Shown piece by piece: positions 47,701-58,851 of a stretch of DNA of 64,000 bases. Within the stretch, counting starts at the first letter, position 1. Each line of letters opens with the position of its first letter. The translations under genes and the position numbers were made by a program. Source of the stretch: Owenia fusiformis. Taxonomy: Eukaryota > Annelida > Polychaeta > Sabellida > Oweniidae. The notes beneath the pieces were generated by a model. It had not been told where the DNA came from, searched no databases, and saw nothing but the letters and a program-made list of their open reading frames with translations. The stretch is from the NCBI GenBank assembly GCA_903813345.2, contig CAIIXF020000012.1:23324184-23388183 (forward strand), written 5' to 3'.

Positions 47701-50700
47701 TGATACATGACATACATAAGCGTTAAATGTTTTATTTCTAGATGCAACATTTGCAAGAAATCGTCAAAGTCAAAAACAAGACTTTGTGAGCATCTGATCT
47801 CCAAAGGTCTTGGAGAGCAAAAATGTGACAAGTGCAGTGCTTTCTTCCATACGATGGTATAACGGCAATTTTCTTATGTTTTCCATGCAGTTTTGAGGCT
47901 CGAATTAGTTCTAAATATTCTATTTTCTTAACTTTTTGGATTGATTTAAGGAACTGGCGTTTTTTATTTACTTAGTGAGGCCATGTTATGCAATAGTTAA
48001 GCAGCCAGATAAGTTCTGTACTTGTACCATTATTGTCTGTAAAGATGTTGCACGTAACCAAAATGTTGATGAACTCAATAACAAATGAAAAGACTTTATT
48101 TCAGATCGACCTCGTCCACCATAAAATGGAGAAACATGTAAAGTGTTGGTTCATATGCTCTCTGTGTGATGGAAAGTTCACCAGTCAGTTCCAACTTGAT
48201 CAACATGATGCAATATGTGCTAGCAAAAGACAAAATACTGAAAGGTAACCAAGTATATGGGGCCATTACCAGAATTTCTATTATTTTCTTCTCATGACCC
48301 AAATGTAAATATGTAGCTTAGTTTTATTTCAATATTATTTTTTTCTGCTCATATTTGCAGGTTCAAGTGTACGATATGTGTTAACAGTTTTCAACAGGAG
48401 CAGCATCTCATAAGCCACACAAGATACCATAACTCAAAGGACCTCTTCCCTTGTACGGCCAAAGGTTGTGTTTATGGAGGAACGTCAGAGGCAGTGCTTC
48501 ACCAACATGTACAGGTACGAGGTGCATTTGAAAAGATCGTTTCTTTTTGCTCTAAAAATACCAGGATAGTTCGAATATTTATTATTAATCTGGGAAAATT
48601 ATAGCGTGTAATATCTCACAGCCACGGGTTTACATTCGTTTGAAATATACATGTACGTGTCTCGATACCGTGGACCAGCTTGAATGTGGATACTTTTACG
48701 TCATCCAGTCATAATGTGCAGTCCTCAGACCTATCTTATCATTGCCACAACATTAAGCCAGTGGGACAAAGTCAGGGCTCTCTATCTCCTTCGAAGTATT
48801 TTTTCCAAAATAGAATGCACTTTCTAAACCTCCGTGTCCAATCCATATAGGCATTTTCCTGTTCAATTATCGTCTTCACTTAGTCAATGTCTTCTTTTAA
48901 TATCGCTATCCATTTCTCCCGCTTTTTGGCTCATCTTTGATGGTTGCCGGGATGCCTTTCTTGAACTTGTTCAATGACCCTCGTATATGTAATTGTGACA
49001 TGCATTTTATGTAAAACACAAGTACTATGTATTTGACGAAAATGCAACGATCAGAGAAACGATCTTAAGAAATGGTGCATAGGTATGAACTGTAAAGTTA
49101 ACGTAAGATTACAATAGAAAGTTAGTAGTAACGATTACATACCCCCATGGTTATGTAGTAAAGCATGGGACATGTAGTTTGTGTCATGCATTCCATTGTT
49201 GCTGTTTTAATACAGCTCTGGGTCCAAGGTAATTGATTGTATGAAATGCTTTTCAAGATCACATGCTCAATGACTACAAACTATTTCCAGAAACACCACC
49301 AAAAATCCAGCCAGGTTTGGGAGTGTCCCATATCAGCATGCATGGCACAGTTTAGCAGCATTATAGACCTAAACACACACGTAACGGAACACACGGGGTC
49401 AACAGTGATGACGTGTAACTTCTGCGGGAGCGTAATGGGGACAAAGCCGACGTTAGCAAAACACCTACAGCGTCATAGTGAAGTGAAGCCAATGGGCTGT
49501 AACTTGTGTGAGTTCAGATGTCGTCAGAGGAACTCTATCAATTACCACATGGCAAAGCATCATCCTATTGAATGGCAGCAGAAGTAAGTGCTATTTTTAA
49601 ATGGTCCATTTTCCTTTCATGTTGGCGTTATATGCATGTTACCATGGTAACGGGATATGAGACTTATCATATAACATTTGTTTTTCAATTAATGAGCTAT
49701 AACTGACTCAAAATTCATTCAAACAAAAATGCAAATGCTTATAGTGATGTTACAAGATTTCATATCGTAAGAATAGCTGTTATCATGGCAACGAACTAGG
49801 GGACCTAAACTACAGTACTTCTATGGTTGTAAAAATAGTGATATCTTGAAGTCATCAGATATTGGCCAGTGTACTGAAACCATGGCAACAAATTAAGGGA
49901 TTCTGGATTTACACTTCTGTTGATCTTCAATATTCTAAATCATACAGATGCTACAGACACATAGGCTAGCTGCTGGACACTACATCATTCAATGTCTGTT
50001 AAAGGAGGAGGGAAATTAGCGCAACAGATTTTGGACAGTCATATGTCGGATTTTGGCCATTTTCTGAGGATTTAAACAGGTGCATACGGTATGTTAGGCC
50101 AATGTATTACCTCCAGGAAAAGCACTTCTAGAGATGATGAAATAACTTCGACTTTGAGACAGGGCAGATGCAAACAACCCACCCACATGTTTTTTTCTGA
50201 AATTTCCTGATTTTCATCCCCTTCCATCCCTGCTTTTTAAGTTTTTTTGCATCAATATGTTGCATTTTGACACACAGTTAACATAAGTGATTCCTATAGA
50301 TAAAGTGGAAAACAATATTTCCCTTGTTATTTTCCCATAGGGAAAACTCATGCGATCAATTGCTTTCAGCTAATTTTGGTTACGCATTATGGATATCTTT
50401 AAAACCCCTGAAGGAATCACTTATTCCTTTAAAATGGTTAACTGTGTGTCAAAACGCAACATATTGATACTTCAAAAATTGAAAAAGCAGGGGTGGAAGG
50501 GGTGGAAAATCAGAACAACATTTCAGAAAAAACATGTTGGTGGGTTGTTTGCACCTCCCCTGTCTCAAAGTCGAAGTTATTTTATCATCTCTAGAAGTGC
50601 TTTTCCTGGAGGTAATGCATTGATCTAACATATGCACCTGTTTAAATCCTCAGAGAATAGCCACAATCCAACATATGACTCTCCGAAATCTGTTGCGATA

Positions 50701-52083
50701 CTTTCCGTCCTCCTTTATCTTAAACGTTATATAATTTTTTGTTCATTTATTTTCAGACTGGTTTGTCTATGCCCAGTGTGTGACAAACGCTTTGAAGGAA
50801 AATTCCATCTGCAATGTCATCAACGTAAAACTGGACACGTCATAAAATCAGAGAGTGCTGGTGGTAAGACTAAACAGACTAAAGCAATAAAGAAAAACTA
50901 CAAATGTAACGTATGTGACCGAACCTTTAAGGGTTCCTTTAATCTAACCTGTCATCAATGGAGAGCAAAGCATGATGGGACAAAGAAGAATGCTGGGATT
51001 GAACAACCTGGCCCAAACAGTATGGATAAAATAGAGGTTTGTTCTACCGACGTGAGCAACCAACTCAAGAGTGATCTGGATGAAAATGATAACAAGCTTT
51101 GCAATACAAATAGTGGATATGCTTACTTCAAAAACTATGCCAAAAATGACCATTCAAATGATGAAAAGTCTGACCATATGAACAGTAAAAAGGCAGATAA
51201 TGAGAACAATGAAAAGCCTGATCACAAGAATAATGAAAAAGCTGATCTCAAGAAGATTGAAGAGGGTTATCAAAATGACGCTGGAAAATCTGATTATAAC
51301 AACAATGAAAAACCTGATCACAAGAATAATGAAAAAGCTGATCTCAAGAACAGTGAAGAGTGTTATCAAAATGACGCTGAGAAATCTGATTATAACAACA
51401 ATGAAAAATCTGATTACAAGAATGATGAAAAATCTGACGCCAAGAACAATGAAACACCACATCATTCAAGCGTTGAAAATATCAAGAACACAGACAATGA
51501 AAATCCAGACCATAAACAGAATGAAACCTCTCACCACACAAGTAGTGCTAAGAGTGTCCATTACAGATCCCCACAGTATGAAGTGGTTGACCAAAATGCC
51601 AACATTCTACATGGTTCTATGGTTGGCATTGATAAATTCACAAAAATAAGACTAAAAATGAAACTAAAAAAGGGACCTAGAAAATCCTTAGGAAGCAGAG
51701 AATATCCAACTACCCAACTGAATGCCCAACTTGATGCCCAACTCGGAGACAGCAATCTATCTGATGACAAACATGAAAATGGGCAACATAGTCCTGGGAA
51801 TATTCAACATTGTTTGAAAAATGTTCAGTTTGATGTGGCAAAACATGTTCAAAGAGTTCCTGAAAAATGTTCACAAGATCCTGAAAGTGTTCAACATGAT
51901 TATCAAAATGATCAAGATTGCCCTGGAACTGAACAATTGAGTACGGGGGATTTCCAAGAAATATTTGAAGCATTTGCAAATACTCCAAATGATGTTCAAG
52001 TAAATACTGCAAATATTCAACTGAATACTTCAAATGCTCAAGTAAATACTGATGATCAAGTAAAACAATCAACAAATACTTGA
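32706..52083 (+). CDS. giant C2H2 zinc-finger protein, eight exons
   Basis: Exons are 32706-32871, 36039-36134, 38286-47421, 47742-47856, 48105-48244, 48361-48514, 49291-49583 and 50757-52083; the sum (11,427 nt) gives 3,808 residues with all phases matched. Exon 3 (9,136 nt) encodes a low-complexity, probably disordered region: a Ser/Thr repeat around DRQGDT (42240-42740), an acidic Asp/Glu/Asn run (44490-44720), Asn-Asn-Thr repeats (46230-46560) and a basic KLRKRKKIKKE cluster (NLS). PLDLT at residues 2852-2856 fits the CtBP-binding motif. Exons 4-8 carry about ten C2H2-type fingers, eight canonical, some split across introns (for example CDKCSAFFHTM|IDLVHHKMEKH). A nuclear DNA-binding regulator, possibly a repressor, is inferred. 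I do not recognise an orthologue. The ATG at 32706 has A at -3, but upstream exons may exist. The tail has NNEK-x-DHK repeats. Confidence 0.8.
33490..35859. mobile_element. hAT-like foldback element with 8-bp target duplication, in intron 1
   Basis: Tips TAGGGTGGTCCAAAATATGG and the inverse are flanked by CTGCTCCC at 33482-33489 and 35860-35867, a perfect 8-bp duplication as in hAT elements. Each arm holds diverged tandem ~180-bp units (CATGGGAAATTTACCCACGC / TTCGACTGAAAA / CGATAAATTG), about four on the left and three on the right. The 2,370 bp have no recognisable transposase. A spacer at 34250-35290 has no clear content. Confidence 0.8.
36365..38275. repeat. 48-bp minisatellite in intron 2 of the zinc-finger gene
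   Basis: About 20 units of TTATTTGACAGGGAGTTGGC..TTTATGGATACTTTGACATA, nearly identical between 36630 and 37010, then increasingly diverged. Degenerate units (GATATATTTACTTGAC) continue to 38275, right against the exon 3 acceptor at 38284-38285. As 48 is a multiple of three, a 216-codon frame (MDTLTYLFDRELAIYF repeated) is open; with no splice support I read this as intronic. Confidence 0.8.
37566..37650. repeat. dispersed repeat shared with 58330-58420
   Basis: GGCGGTTGGTGGTTGGC..CGGCGTCTGTAACAAATTC interrupts the minisatellite. Its reverse complement is at about 58330-58420, followed there by the same GTAACAAATTC..AAACTT continuation. It is short and of unknown family. Confidence 0.5.
47575..47692. 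repeat. hairpin MITE in intron 3 of the zinc-finger gene
   Basis: TTATGTCACTATCGTGGCA..TATGCCC is repeated in inverted order ending at about 47692, giving a ~118-bp hairpin with ~45-bp arms. It lies between exons 3 and 4, leaving splice sites intact. Confidence 0.65.
50002..50715. mobile_element. inverted-repeat element in last intron of the zinc-finger gene
   Basis: Arms of ~340 bp (AAGGAGGAGGGAAATTAGCG…GGATTTAAACAGGTGCATA) are inverted about a centre near 50360, with TA on both flanks (50000-50001 and 50716-50717). Non-coding. Related pieces are at 22018-22330 and 63617-63760. Its right tip ends about 40 bp before the exon 8 acceptor at 50755-50756, so the element supplies the DNA just upstream of that splice site. 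Confidence 0.75.
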
Positions 52084-53150
52084 GAAAATACTACAAAACG
52101 TTCAAGTAAATAGGGAAATGTTAAAGTAAATACTACAAACGTTCAAGTAAATAGGCAAATGTTTAAGTAAATACTACAAATGTTCCAGTAAATAATTCAT
52201 ATGTTTAAGTAAATACTACAAATGTTCATGTAAATATTACAAATGTTCAAGTAAATACTACAAATGTTTAAGTAAATAGGCAAATGTTTAAGTAAATACT
52301 ACAAATGTTCCAGTAAATAATTCATATGTTTAAGTAAATACTACAAATGTTCATGTAAATACTACAAATGTTCAAGTAAATACTACAACTGCTCAAGTAA
52401 AAACTACAAATGTTCAAGTAAATACTACAAATGTTCCAGTAAATAATTCATATGTTTAAGTAAATACTACAAATGTTCATGTAAATACTATAAATGTTCA
52501 AGTAAATACTACAAATGTTCAAGTAAATACTACAACTGCTCAAGTAAAAACTACAAATGTTCAAGTAAATACTAAAAATGTTCAAGTAAATACTACAAAT
52601 GTTCAAGTAAATACTACAAATGTTCAAGTAAATAATTCATATGTTTAAGTAGATACTACAAATGTTCATGTAAATACTATAAATGTTGAAGTAAATACGA
52701 CAAATGTTCAATTAAATACTACAACTGCTCAAGTAAAACCTACAAATGTTCAAGTAAATACTAAAAATGTTCAAGTAAATACTACAAATGTTCAAGTAAA
52801 TACTACAACTGCTTAAGTAAAAACTACAAATGTTCAAGTAAATACTACAAATGTTCAAGTAAATAGGCAAATGTTTAAGTAAATACTACAAATGTTCCAG
52901 TAAATAATTCATATGTTTAAGTAAATACTACAAATGTTCATGTAAATACTATAAATGTTCAAGTAAATACTACAAATGTTCAAGTAAATACTACAACTGC
53001 TCAAGTAAAAACTACAAATGTTCAAGTAAATACTAAAAATGTTCAAGTAAATACTACAAATGTTCAAGTAAATACTACAACTGCTCAAGTAAATACTACA
53101 AATGTTTATATAAATACTACAGATGTTAAAGTAAATACTCTGATCAAACT
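52000..53150. repeat. 21-bp minisatellite spanning the coding end and 3' UTR
   Basis: About 50 units of AATGTTCAAGTAAATACTACA. The first units are in frame and translate as N-V-Q-V-N-T-x repeats at the protein C-terminus; the TGA at 52081-52083 lies inside the array. Downstream units carry GTTTAAGTA variants with TAA, so the array is not open. Higher-order periods (a block with TAATTCATATG every ~120-290 bp) show repeated segment duplication. Confidence 0.82.
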
Positions 53151-53696
53151 CTGAGCAGATACTTCAAATGATCGAGATCAAAGCTAATTTTATTTCTTAA
53201 ATAAGAAAGTACAGCGAAAGTACAGCGAAAGTACAGATTGTACAGATTGTACAGTGAATTGAATTATGTTTATTTTCTGTTCTTTAATCAGACACATGAT
53301 TGTGTTGGATTGTGTCCAATTATCAACAACCATAGAAAAGCGAAGTAAATTTTGTTATGGATGCCCCCCCCCCTTCTCTCATATAACAAAATTTTAAATG
53401 TTGATCGGTCTTTCACCTGTTGAATATCAAACGAATGAACACTAATCACTATCGAAACCATCATTTATCCTGTCCCTATAATGAAACTAACTTCTTATTT
53501 CCACAATTGATGATCATTGGACATATTCCCAATTATTTAAGAATTGTAATATCTATTTGACCCCAATGGTATTATTGGGTTCCGTTTATGTTTCTCTTTG
53601 GAAATCTATCCAGCAATGAAAATCTGTATAGAGCATTGAACATTCTGGTACTACACTGTATGTCTCTAAAATGAAAGTTTGAATTTTTCTCAATTC

Positions 53697-54016
53697 AATA
53701 AAGGCTTTGTTGTATTATTTTTGTACTATTGGTTAACAAGGACTGTACAGTGTAGACCCTTGTTGGATCATGATTTCATTGATAACAGTCTTTTAATCCT
53801 GATGTGAAGATCTTGTTTTCTTTATTTGTGAATTCTAACACTAAAATAAAAATATAGTTTCTGTTATTATGTTTATACACTTAGTTCTAATGTTTTTATT
53901 ATTTATGTAAATTCAAAATGAAGAAGATCGGAGATACACGTATATAGGAACAGAAAGAGACGCACCCAATTTTGTGCTCATGGGGCTAAACTGAAGGAGT
54001 TTTCAGTTTAATAAAG
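53697..54016 (+). terminator. polyadenylation signals of the zinc-finger gene
   Basis: AATAAA occurs at 53697-53702, 53845-53850 and about 54010-54015, 1.6-1.9 kb past the stop codon, after the minisatellite. The first or second is the likely 3' end; which is used cannot be told from sequence. Confidence 0.4.
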
Positions 54017-55845
54017 AATTGCTTTTCTGCAGGAATCAATGAAGATACGAAATCATTTTGTATGAAATTATGTGTCATGTCAATTTTAAAAAATTTGCTT
54101 TACTCTTTTAATTTTGTCAAACCATTATTGAAATAAATGTTTCCACTCGCATTACAAATCACAGTAATATGGAGGTGTCTTGCAATGAGAGGTGATTGTT
54201 TGGGCACTTCGGTGACAATGACTATCACAGATTTCAATGTTTCAGGAGACAATAAATAGACCTAGTTGTTTCAACTAACATCAACTTTTGTAGGATCTAT
54301 GAGAAACTAATTATTGGTATTCTTGAACCATCACTGTAGAGGAACTCGTAAAGAGGGTTACGTAAACAGATTCGTTTTCGTAATAAAATGGCGCAAACGA
54401 TTTTGATACGTTTTTGTTTTTCCTTGATTTCACGAGATATAAGCAGAACCACCACTCCCTGTTTTGCACAAACGTGTGTCAGAGTCCTAGGTTTCAAAAA
54501 ATCCAAGCTTTTGGGAACGCATTTCCTTGTAAGATTGCAAAATTATCAATATACTTCCTCACTTAAGTTACGTAAATGAATGGGCTAAGAAGTGCAGCAA
54601 TTACGAATACGATGAAAACTATGTTATGTAAACGGGATTTCACGATAATTCTTTACACGCTCAGTTGATAAAGTTGGCAACACAAAGGATCCGTTACCCC
54701 ATGTACCTAAAGATGCCCCAAAGGTTTCATTGAATATAGCATGGAAATAGTTACTTTTATCAATTATGAACACATCAAAAACAAAATTAGGTCATAGGGA
54801 TTAAAACTAAGGTCATTCAGTGCATTTAAGTTTGACTATGCAAATCATTCTAAATATCATGTTACGGGTATGTTAATCTTCACCCATGACTATTTTAAGT
54901 ATATTGACCATTCAATCAATCGATATATCAAACTATCATTAAGGTAGGACACAAAGGGCAACATATTGAAAACAAAAATCATAAAATAACCCCTAAAATG
55001 CAATATATCGATGAATCTTAATCTTGAATCTCAGCAAAAGTACCATTATCACCCCAGTTGGTTTTCGTTAATCTCCTACCACTGTAACTTCCAACTTAAT
55101 TTTTGAAAGCCAAATACGACAGTCACGCATCAATATTTAAGTAACACGTTGATAGTACACCATGTGTGTACATTAACTGTCGAATACATGCCGACTTACT
55201 TTTATATAAATATCCACAGTTAATTCAAATCATCAATTCTCGAAACGGTTTATCATATAACCTTGTGAGTTTAATGTTTCATTTTAATTATAATTATGGT
55301 ATCGGATTTGAGTATGATATTAGCCGAGGCTTAAGGAAAACGATGAAATTGCATGAAACGTTTTGTGAAAATTCGAACGATTTTTCAAGAATCCTCCTTC
55401 AAAGTGTTACCAAAAGTGCTCCCTGGGAGTGGAAATTTCGTCTTGTGCAATCAAAATAACAGCGGTTATTTATCTTTAAATTTAAAAACGTATCGCCCCA
55501 TCGAGAGTTACATGTAGTTTTTGGCAATCGATCATCATAAAGGCTAATTATTGTGTAAAAGCAGGAGTTGACACGTTTACATTTGGAATTGAAAATCCTA
55601 CATAAGTCTTCCCGTATAACCTGCATAATTCACGCCGCTTACACTGGGTGACTAATTTTTAAAGCCTTGGTATTTCAAACTTCAGGAAAGAAGCTTTGTC
55701 ATGGTAACAGCCTGTTGATGAAAATTGCAGACTATTGCACAATTAAACAAGGCACAGGACGTGAACAAGATCACACCATCAAATAGGCAGACACTATGAA
55801 CCAGGAAAACTGTTCTCCTATTATGTTTACAAATTTGAAGAACAA
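54017..55845. other. intergenic; no gene recognised
   Basis: A+T-rich DNA. The longest plus frame (55166-55459, 97 codons) has no recognisable motif, low coding character and no supporting splice context. I find no transposon ends. Confidence 0.4.
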
Positions 55846-55847
55846 GA

Positions 55848-56230
55848 AAACAAGATGGCCGCCCAAAAGTTAATCAGCTCTAGTACTTGATATCCTCTAT
55901 CATTTGTGTAAATTTGAAGGAAATCCGATGAGCGGTTTTCCTGAAATGGCGATGACAATATTTTTCGAAATACCTTCAAAATGGCCACCAGAAAACAAGA
56001 TGGCCGCCCAAAAGTTAATCAGCTCTAGCATGTGTGTAAATTTGAAGGAAATCCGATGAGCGGATTTTCTGAAATGGCGATGACAAGATTTTTCGAAAAA
56101 TCTTCAAAACGGCTGCCAGAAAACAAGATGGCCGCCCAAAAGTTAATCAGCTCTAGTACTTGATATCCTCTATCATTTGTGTAAATTTGAAGGAAATCCA
56201 ATGAGCAGTTTTCCTTAAACGGCGATGACA
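55848..56230. repeat. ~140-bp tandem repeat, three copies
   Basis: Units share AACAAGATGGCCGCCCAAAA, GTTAATCAGCTCTAG and GGAAATCCGATGAGCGG..TTTCTGAAATGGCGATGAC. The middle copy lacks the CTTGATATCCTCTATCATT segment. Copies are about 90% alike. Non-coding. Confidence 0.7.
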
Positions 56231-56237
56231 AAAAGCG

Positions 56238-56302
56238 GGACGATCACGACCACGATCACGACCACGACCACGATCACGACCACGATCACGACCACGACCA
56301 GT
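56238..56302. repeat. CGATCA/CGACCA hexamer microsatellite
   Basis: About ten alternating CGATCACGACCA units directly follow the tandem repeat. On the minus strand they read Arg-Gly/Arg-Asp, giving a spurious open frame. Confidence 0.75.
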
Positions 56303-56704
56303 TTGACGACTATAAAAGGGTACGTTAGAACCAGTCCCGATCAAGATATTTATAAGTAGAAATAGTTTGATACATTAGGGAGGGGCGGCATCAAAATATC
56401 GCAATGTATGATAGGAACTGAATGTTTGAGGGTTCTGGTAAACGCACATTTTAGTTTCTTATCCGACATTTTCCAACATTTCAATATTATGTAAATATGT
56501 CGCTACCTACCTCATTCATATACTTACAATAGAACATAATAAAAACAGATTATAAATTATGATTGATACAAAATTTATGATGGATATTTTATACAGTATA
56601 GCAAGGAAATAAAGGTGAGAAGACCAATGAATGTGTCTTTAAATTAACTCCACGACAATATTTTACAAAATCTCCAGTGGAAACTTAAACTGGTTTACTT
56701 GCAG

Positions 56705-57765
56705 ATAAATACGTTGAGGACTGTCATTCTGACCCATCCTTTACTGGTGTATGAAACATAAAAACAAAAGAGGGACGAATATTCAGTGCCTATTGCGACC
56801 AGGGCTGGATGTATATTTTCAAACGATTCGACGGCACAGAAGACTTCTATCGTACATGGACTGAATACCAACATGGCTTTGGCTATGCAGAAAAAGAACA
56901 TTTTATCGGACTTGATAACCTCGCAAGCACTCTTAAAAATGAATTACTTGAGTATTTCCCAAGTATAAAAATTACTTAAAGTTAAATACTTAGTTTTACT
57001 TCATTTTACTTAGGTTTTACTTATATTGTCATTTTGAGTTTTTTAATTGCTTAATTATGTAAATGAGTATTACAATTACTACAGTAAGTATTTCAATTTC
57101 TCTCCTTGCATTAGTAAATTCACCATAAATTCAGAGTGCCTGTGAAGTCATTTTAATTTTTTTAAAATTAATATATATATCATTGTTTTAAATTACTTAT
57201 AATTACTTGTAATTACTTTAAATTACTTAAAAATTATTCAGTAGTTCAAGATTATTTAAGTAATTTTTTACTTAAAATGAGTAGTACAAGTTCTCAATAT
57301 AAGGAAATCCAAGTAATATTTTTTAAGAGTGAGTGTATTGACACAGGGGAACTATAAAGTTCGGATTGACCTTGCAATGTGGCCAGGTCCATCAAGTACA
57401 GCAAAGTTCGCTGAATATTCAATCTTCAATATCGATAGACTGACAAATATCGTCTAATCATTGGAGGTTATCGTGGAAGTATGAATGACAGTATGACACA
57501 GCATAGCAATGGCCAACAGTTCTCTACATATGATAATGATAATGACTCCCATGGAACCGGAAATTGCGCTGCAATCTTTAAAGGTGCTTGGTGGTATAAA
57601 AACTGTCGTCTTGCTAATCTATTTAGCATCTACGCAAAAGGACCAGTTTGTCCTGAACGTGCTACTTGTGTGTCGTGGTATCACTGGGGATCTGATATTG
57701 GTCATCCAAGCAATGATTATTACTCATTCAAAGAGGCATCTATGAAGCTCTATCGTACTATTTGA
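56705..57765 (+). pseudogene. fibrinogen-related domain (FReD) pseudogene
   Basis: Remnant of a fibrinogen C-terminal domain, as in ficolin/tenascin/FREP lectins. Recognisable segments are YCDQGWMYIFKRFDGTEDFY and the C-terminal part with GNCAAIFKGAWWYKNC and YSFKEASMKLYR. Three lesions break it: an in-frame TGA at 56752-56754, a 404-bp MITE at 56928-57331, and a one-base frame change near 57441-57450. The part before 56705 follows TTGCAG and may have been a splice acceptor. AATAAA follows about 60 bp after the final stop. No signal peptide exon was found upstream. A sequencing error could explain one lesion but not the MITE. Confidence 0.8.
56928..57331. mobile_element. MITE inserted in the FReD coding sequence
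   Basis: Inverted ends CACTCTTAAAA / TTTTAAGAGTG with ~50-bp arms (GAATTACTTGAGTATTTCC against its partner) bound 404 A+T-rich bp. Host AG flanks both sides (56926-56927 and 57332-57333). Removing the element plus one AG leaves the FReD frame unbroken at the junction, so the borders are exact. Confidence 0.8.
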
Positions 57766-58025
57766 AATGCGATCTAAACTTGTCTCACGTCCTTTATTAT
57801 TTATGACGTGTTCTTTTTTATCACTTTGAAATAAAATAAAATGTATTTAAGCTTTATGAATCAACAAAGGTTAGTTTCGGAATTGGCCAAGTTTTGGGAA
57901 ATAGAAAGCCCGTGTATTACTAAATGTGTATTATTGGACTCTGGTTAAAATAGTATTCATGGAATGGATATCGACACTTCAAAATAATATGAACTATAGT
58001 TTATTCATATAACAGTTGAACGACA

Positions 58026-58205
58026 GGCCCGTAGCCAGGGGGCGGGGGGGGGAAGTTCGGTCGAACCTCCCTCTCGCCAAAAATCAATTTAAAATCATGC
58101 AGTTTTTCAGCATTCGGAGCCAAATATTCCAAAGTGAGCAATTTGCCACAGTAAGCCCCCCTGGAGTTTTTTCGAACCCCCCTCGGCAAATCCTGGCTAC
58201 GGGCC
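58026..58205. mobile_element. MITE with GGCCCGTAGCCAGG ends
   Basis: 180 bp bounded by GGCCCGTAGCCAGG and its inverse, with C/G-rich subterminal runs and CGAAC-CCCCCT motifs. Many animal hAT-type MITEs have similar termini. No clean target duplication was seen. Confidence 0.65.
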
Positions 58206-58329
58206 GTTGAAGGCCGACCAACCCCGGGCGGCCAACTCCTCTTTAATGATAACACCCCTTTCTTCATTGTGCTTCTTGCAGTCCTTTATTTATTAGGAAA
58301 ACTAGAAATTAGAAAAAGGTTGAAGTCAG

Positions 58330-58420
58330 TCTAAACAGCATATGTTAAGTTTTAAGAATTTGTTACAGACGCCAACTGGCGCCCGTCGATCGCCAACCAC
58401 CAACCGCCAGCTGCCACCCA
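58330..58420. repeat. dispersed repeat shared with 37566-37650
   Basis: GAATTTGTTACAGACGCC..GCCAACCACCAACCGCC is the reverse complement of the sequence in the zinc-finger intron. It is C-rich and non-coding. Confidence 0.5.
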
Positions 58421-58851
58421 CCATCCGCCGCCACAAAAAACGTAGACCATGACAATATGTCACCACTTTTTGGTGGTGACATAAAAACGAATGTGTTTAG
58501 GTCTCTCAATTTTGTAATTGTACAAGGGGAAGTTTGGTTGATTTAAAAAAAAAAGTATTTTGTTAATGAAATAAAAGGTTTATCTTAATTTTTATTTATT
58601 TTGGGGGTTGTTATAATTTTTAGAATACTTTTTTTTAAATCAACCAAAATTTCCTTTGTATAACTATAATGTTGAGAGGTCTAAGAAAATGTTGTATATG
58701 ATATTTTGTTCCAACAAGGTTCGGAAAGATATTTTATTTCATTCTCAAGAATAGGTAAAAAGGAACAAAAAACAATTGCACTAAAAAACAAAAAATGTTA
58801 ACAAAAACAGTTTTTTTTTTTTTTGATAAAATTTATTTCAGTTTAACATAA

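Noticed and set aside
51154-51465. Minus-strand ORF of Ile/Val/Phe-rich, membrane-like repeats
   Set aside because: Antisense of the NNEK-x-DHK repeats in the last zinc-finger exon.
55166-55459. 97-codon plus-strand ORF
   Set aside because: No recognisable domain, A+T-rich codons, no supporting splice sites or neighbours.
56153-56344. Arg-Gly/Arg-Asp-rich minus-strand ORF resembling an RNA-binding RGG tail
   Set aside because: Generated by the CGATCA/CGACCA microsatellite; flanks are tandem repeats without coding signals.
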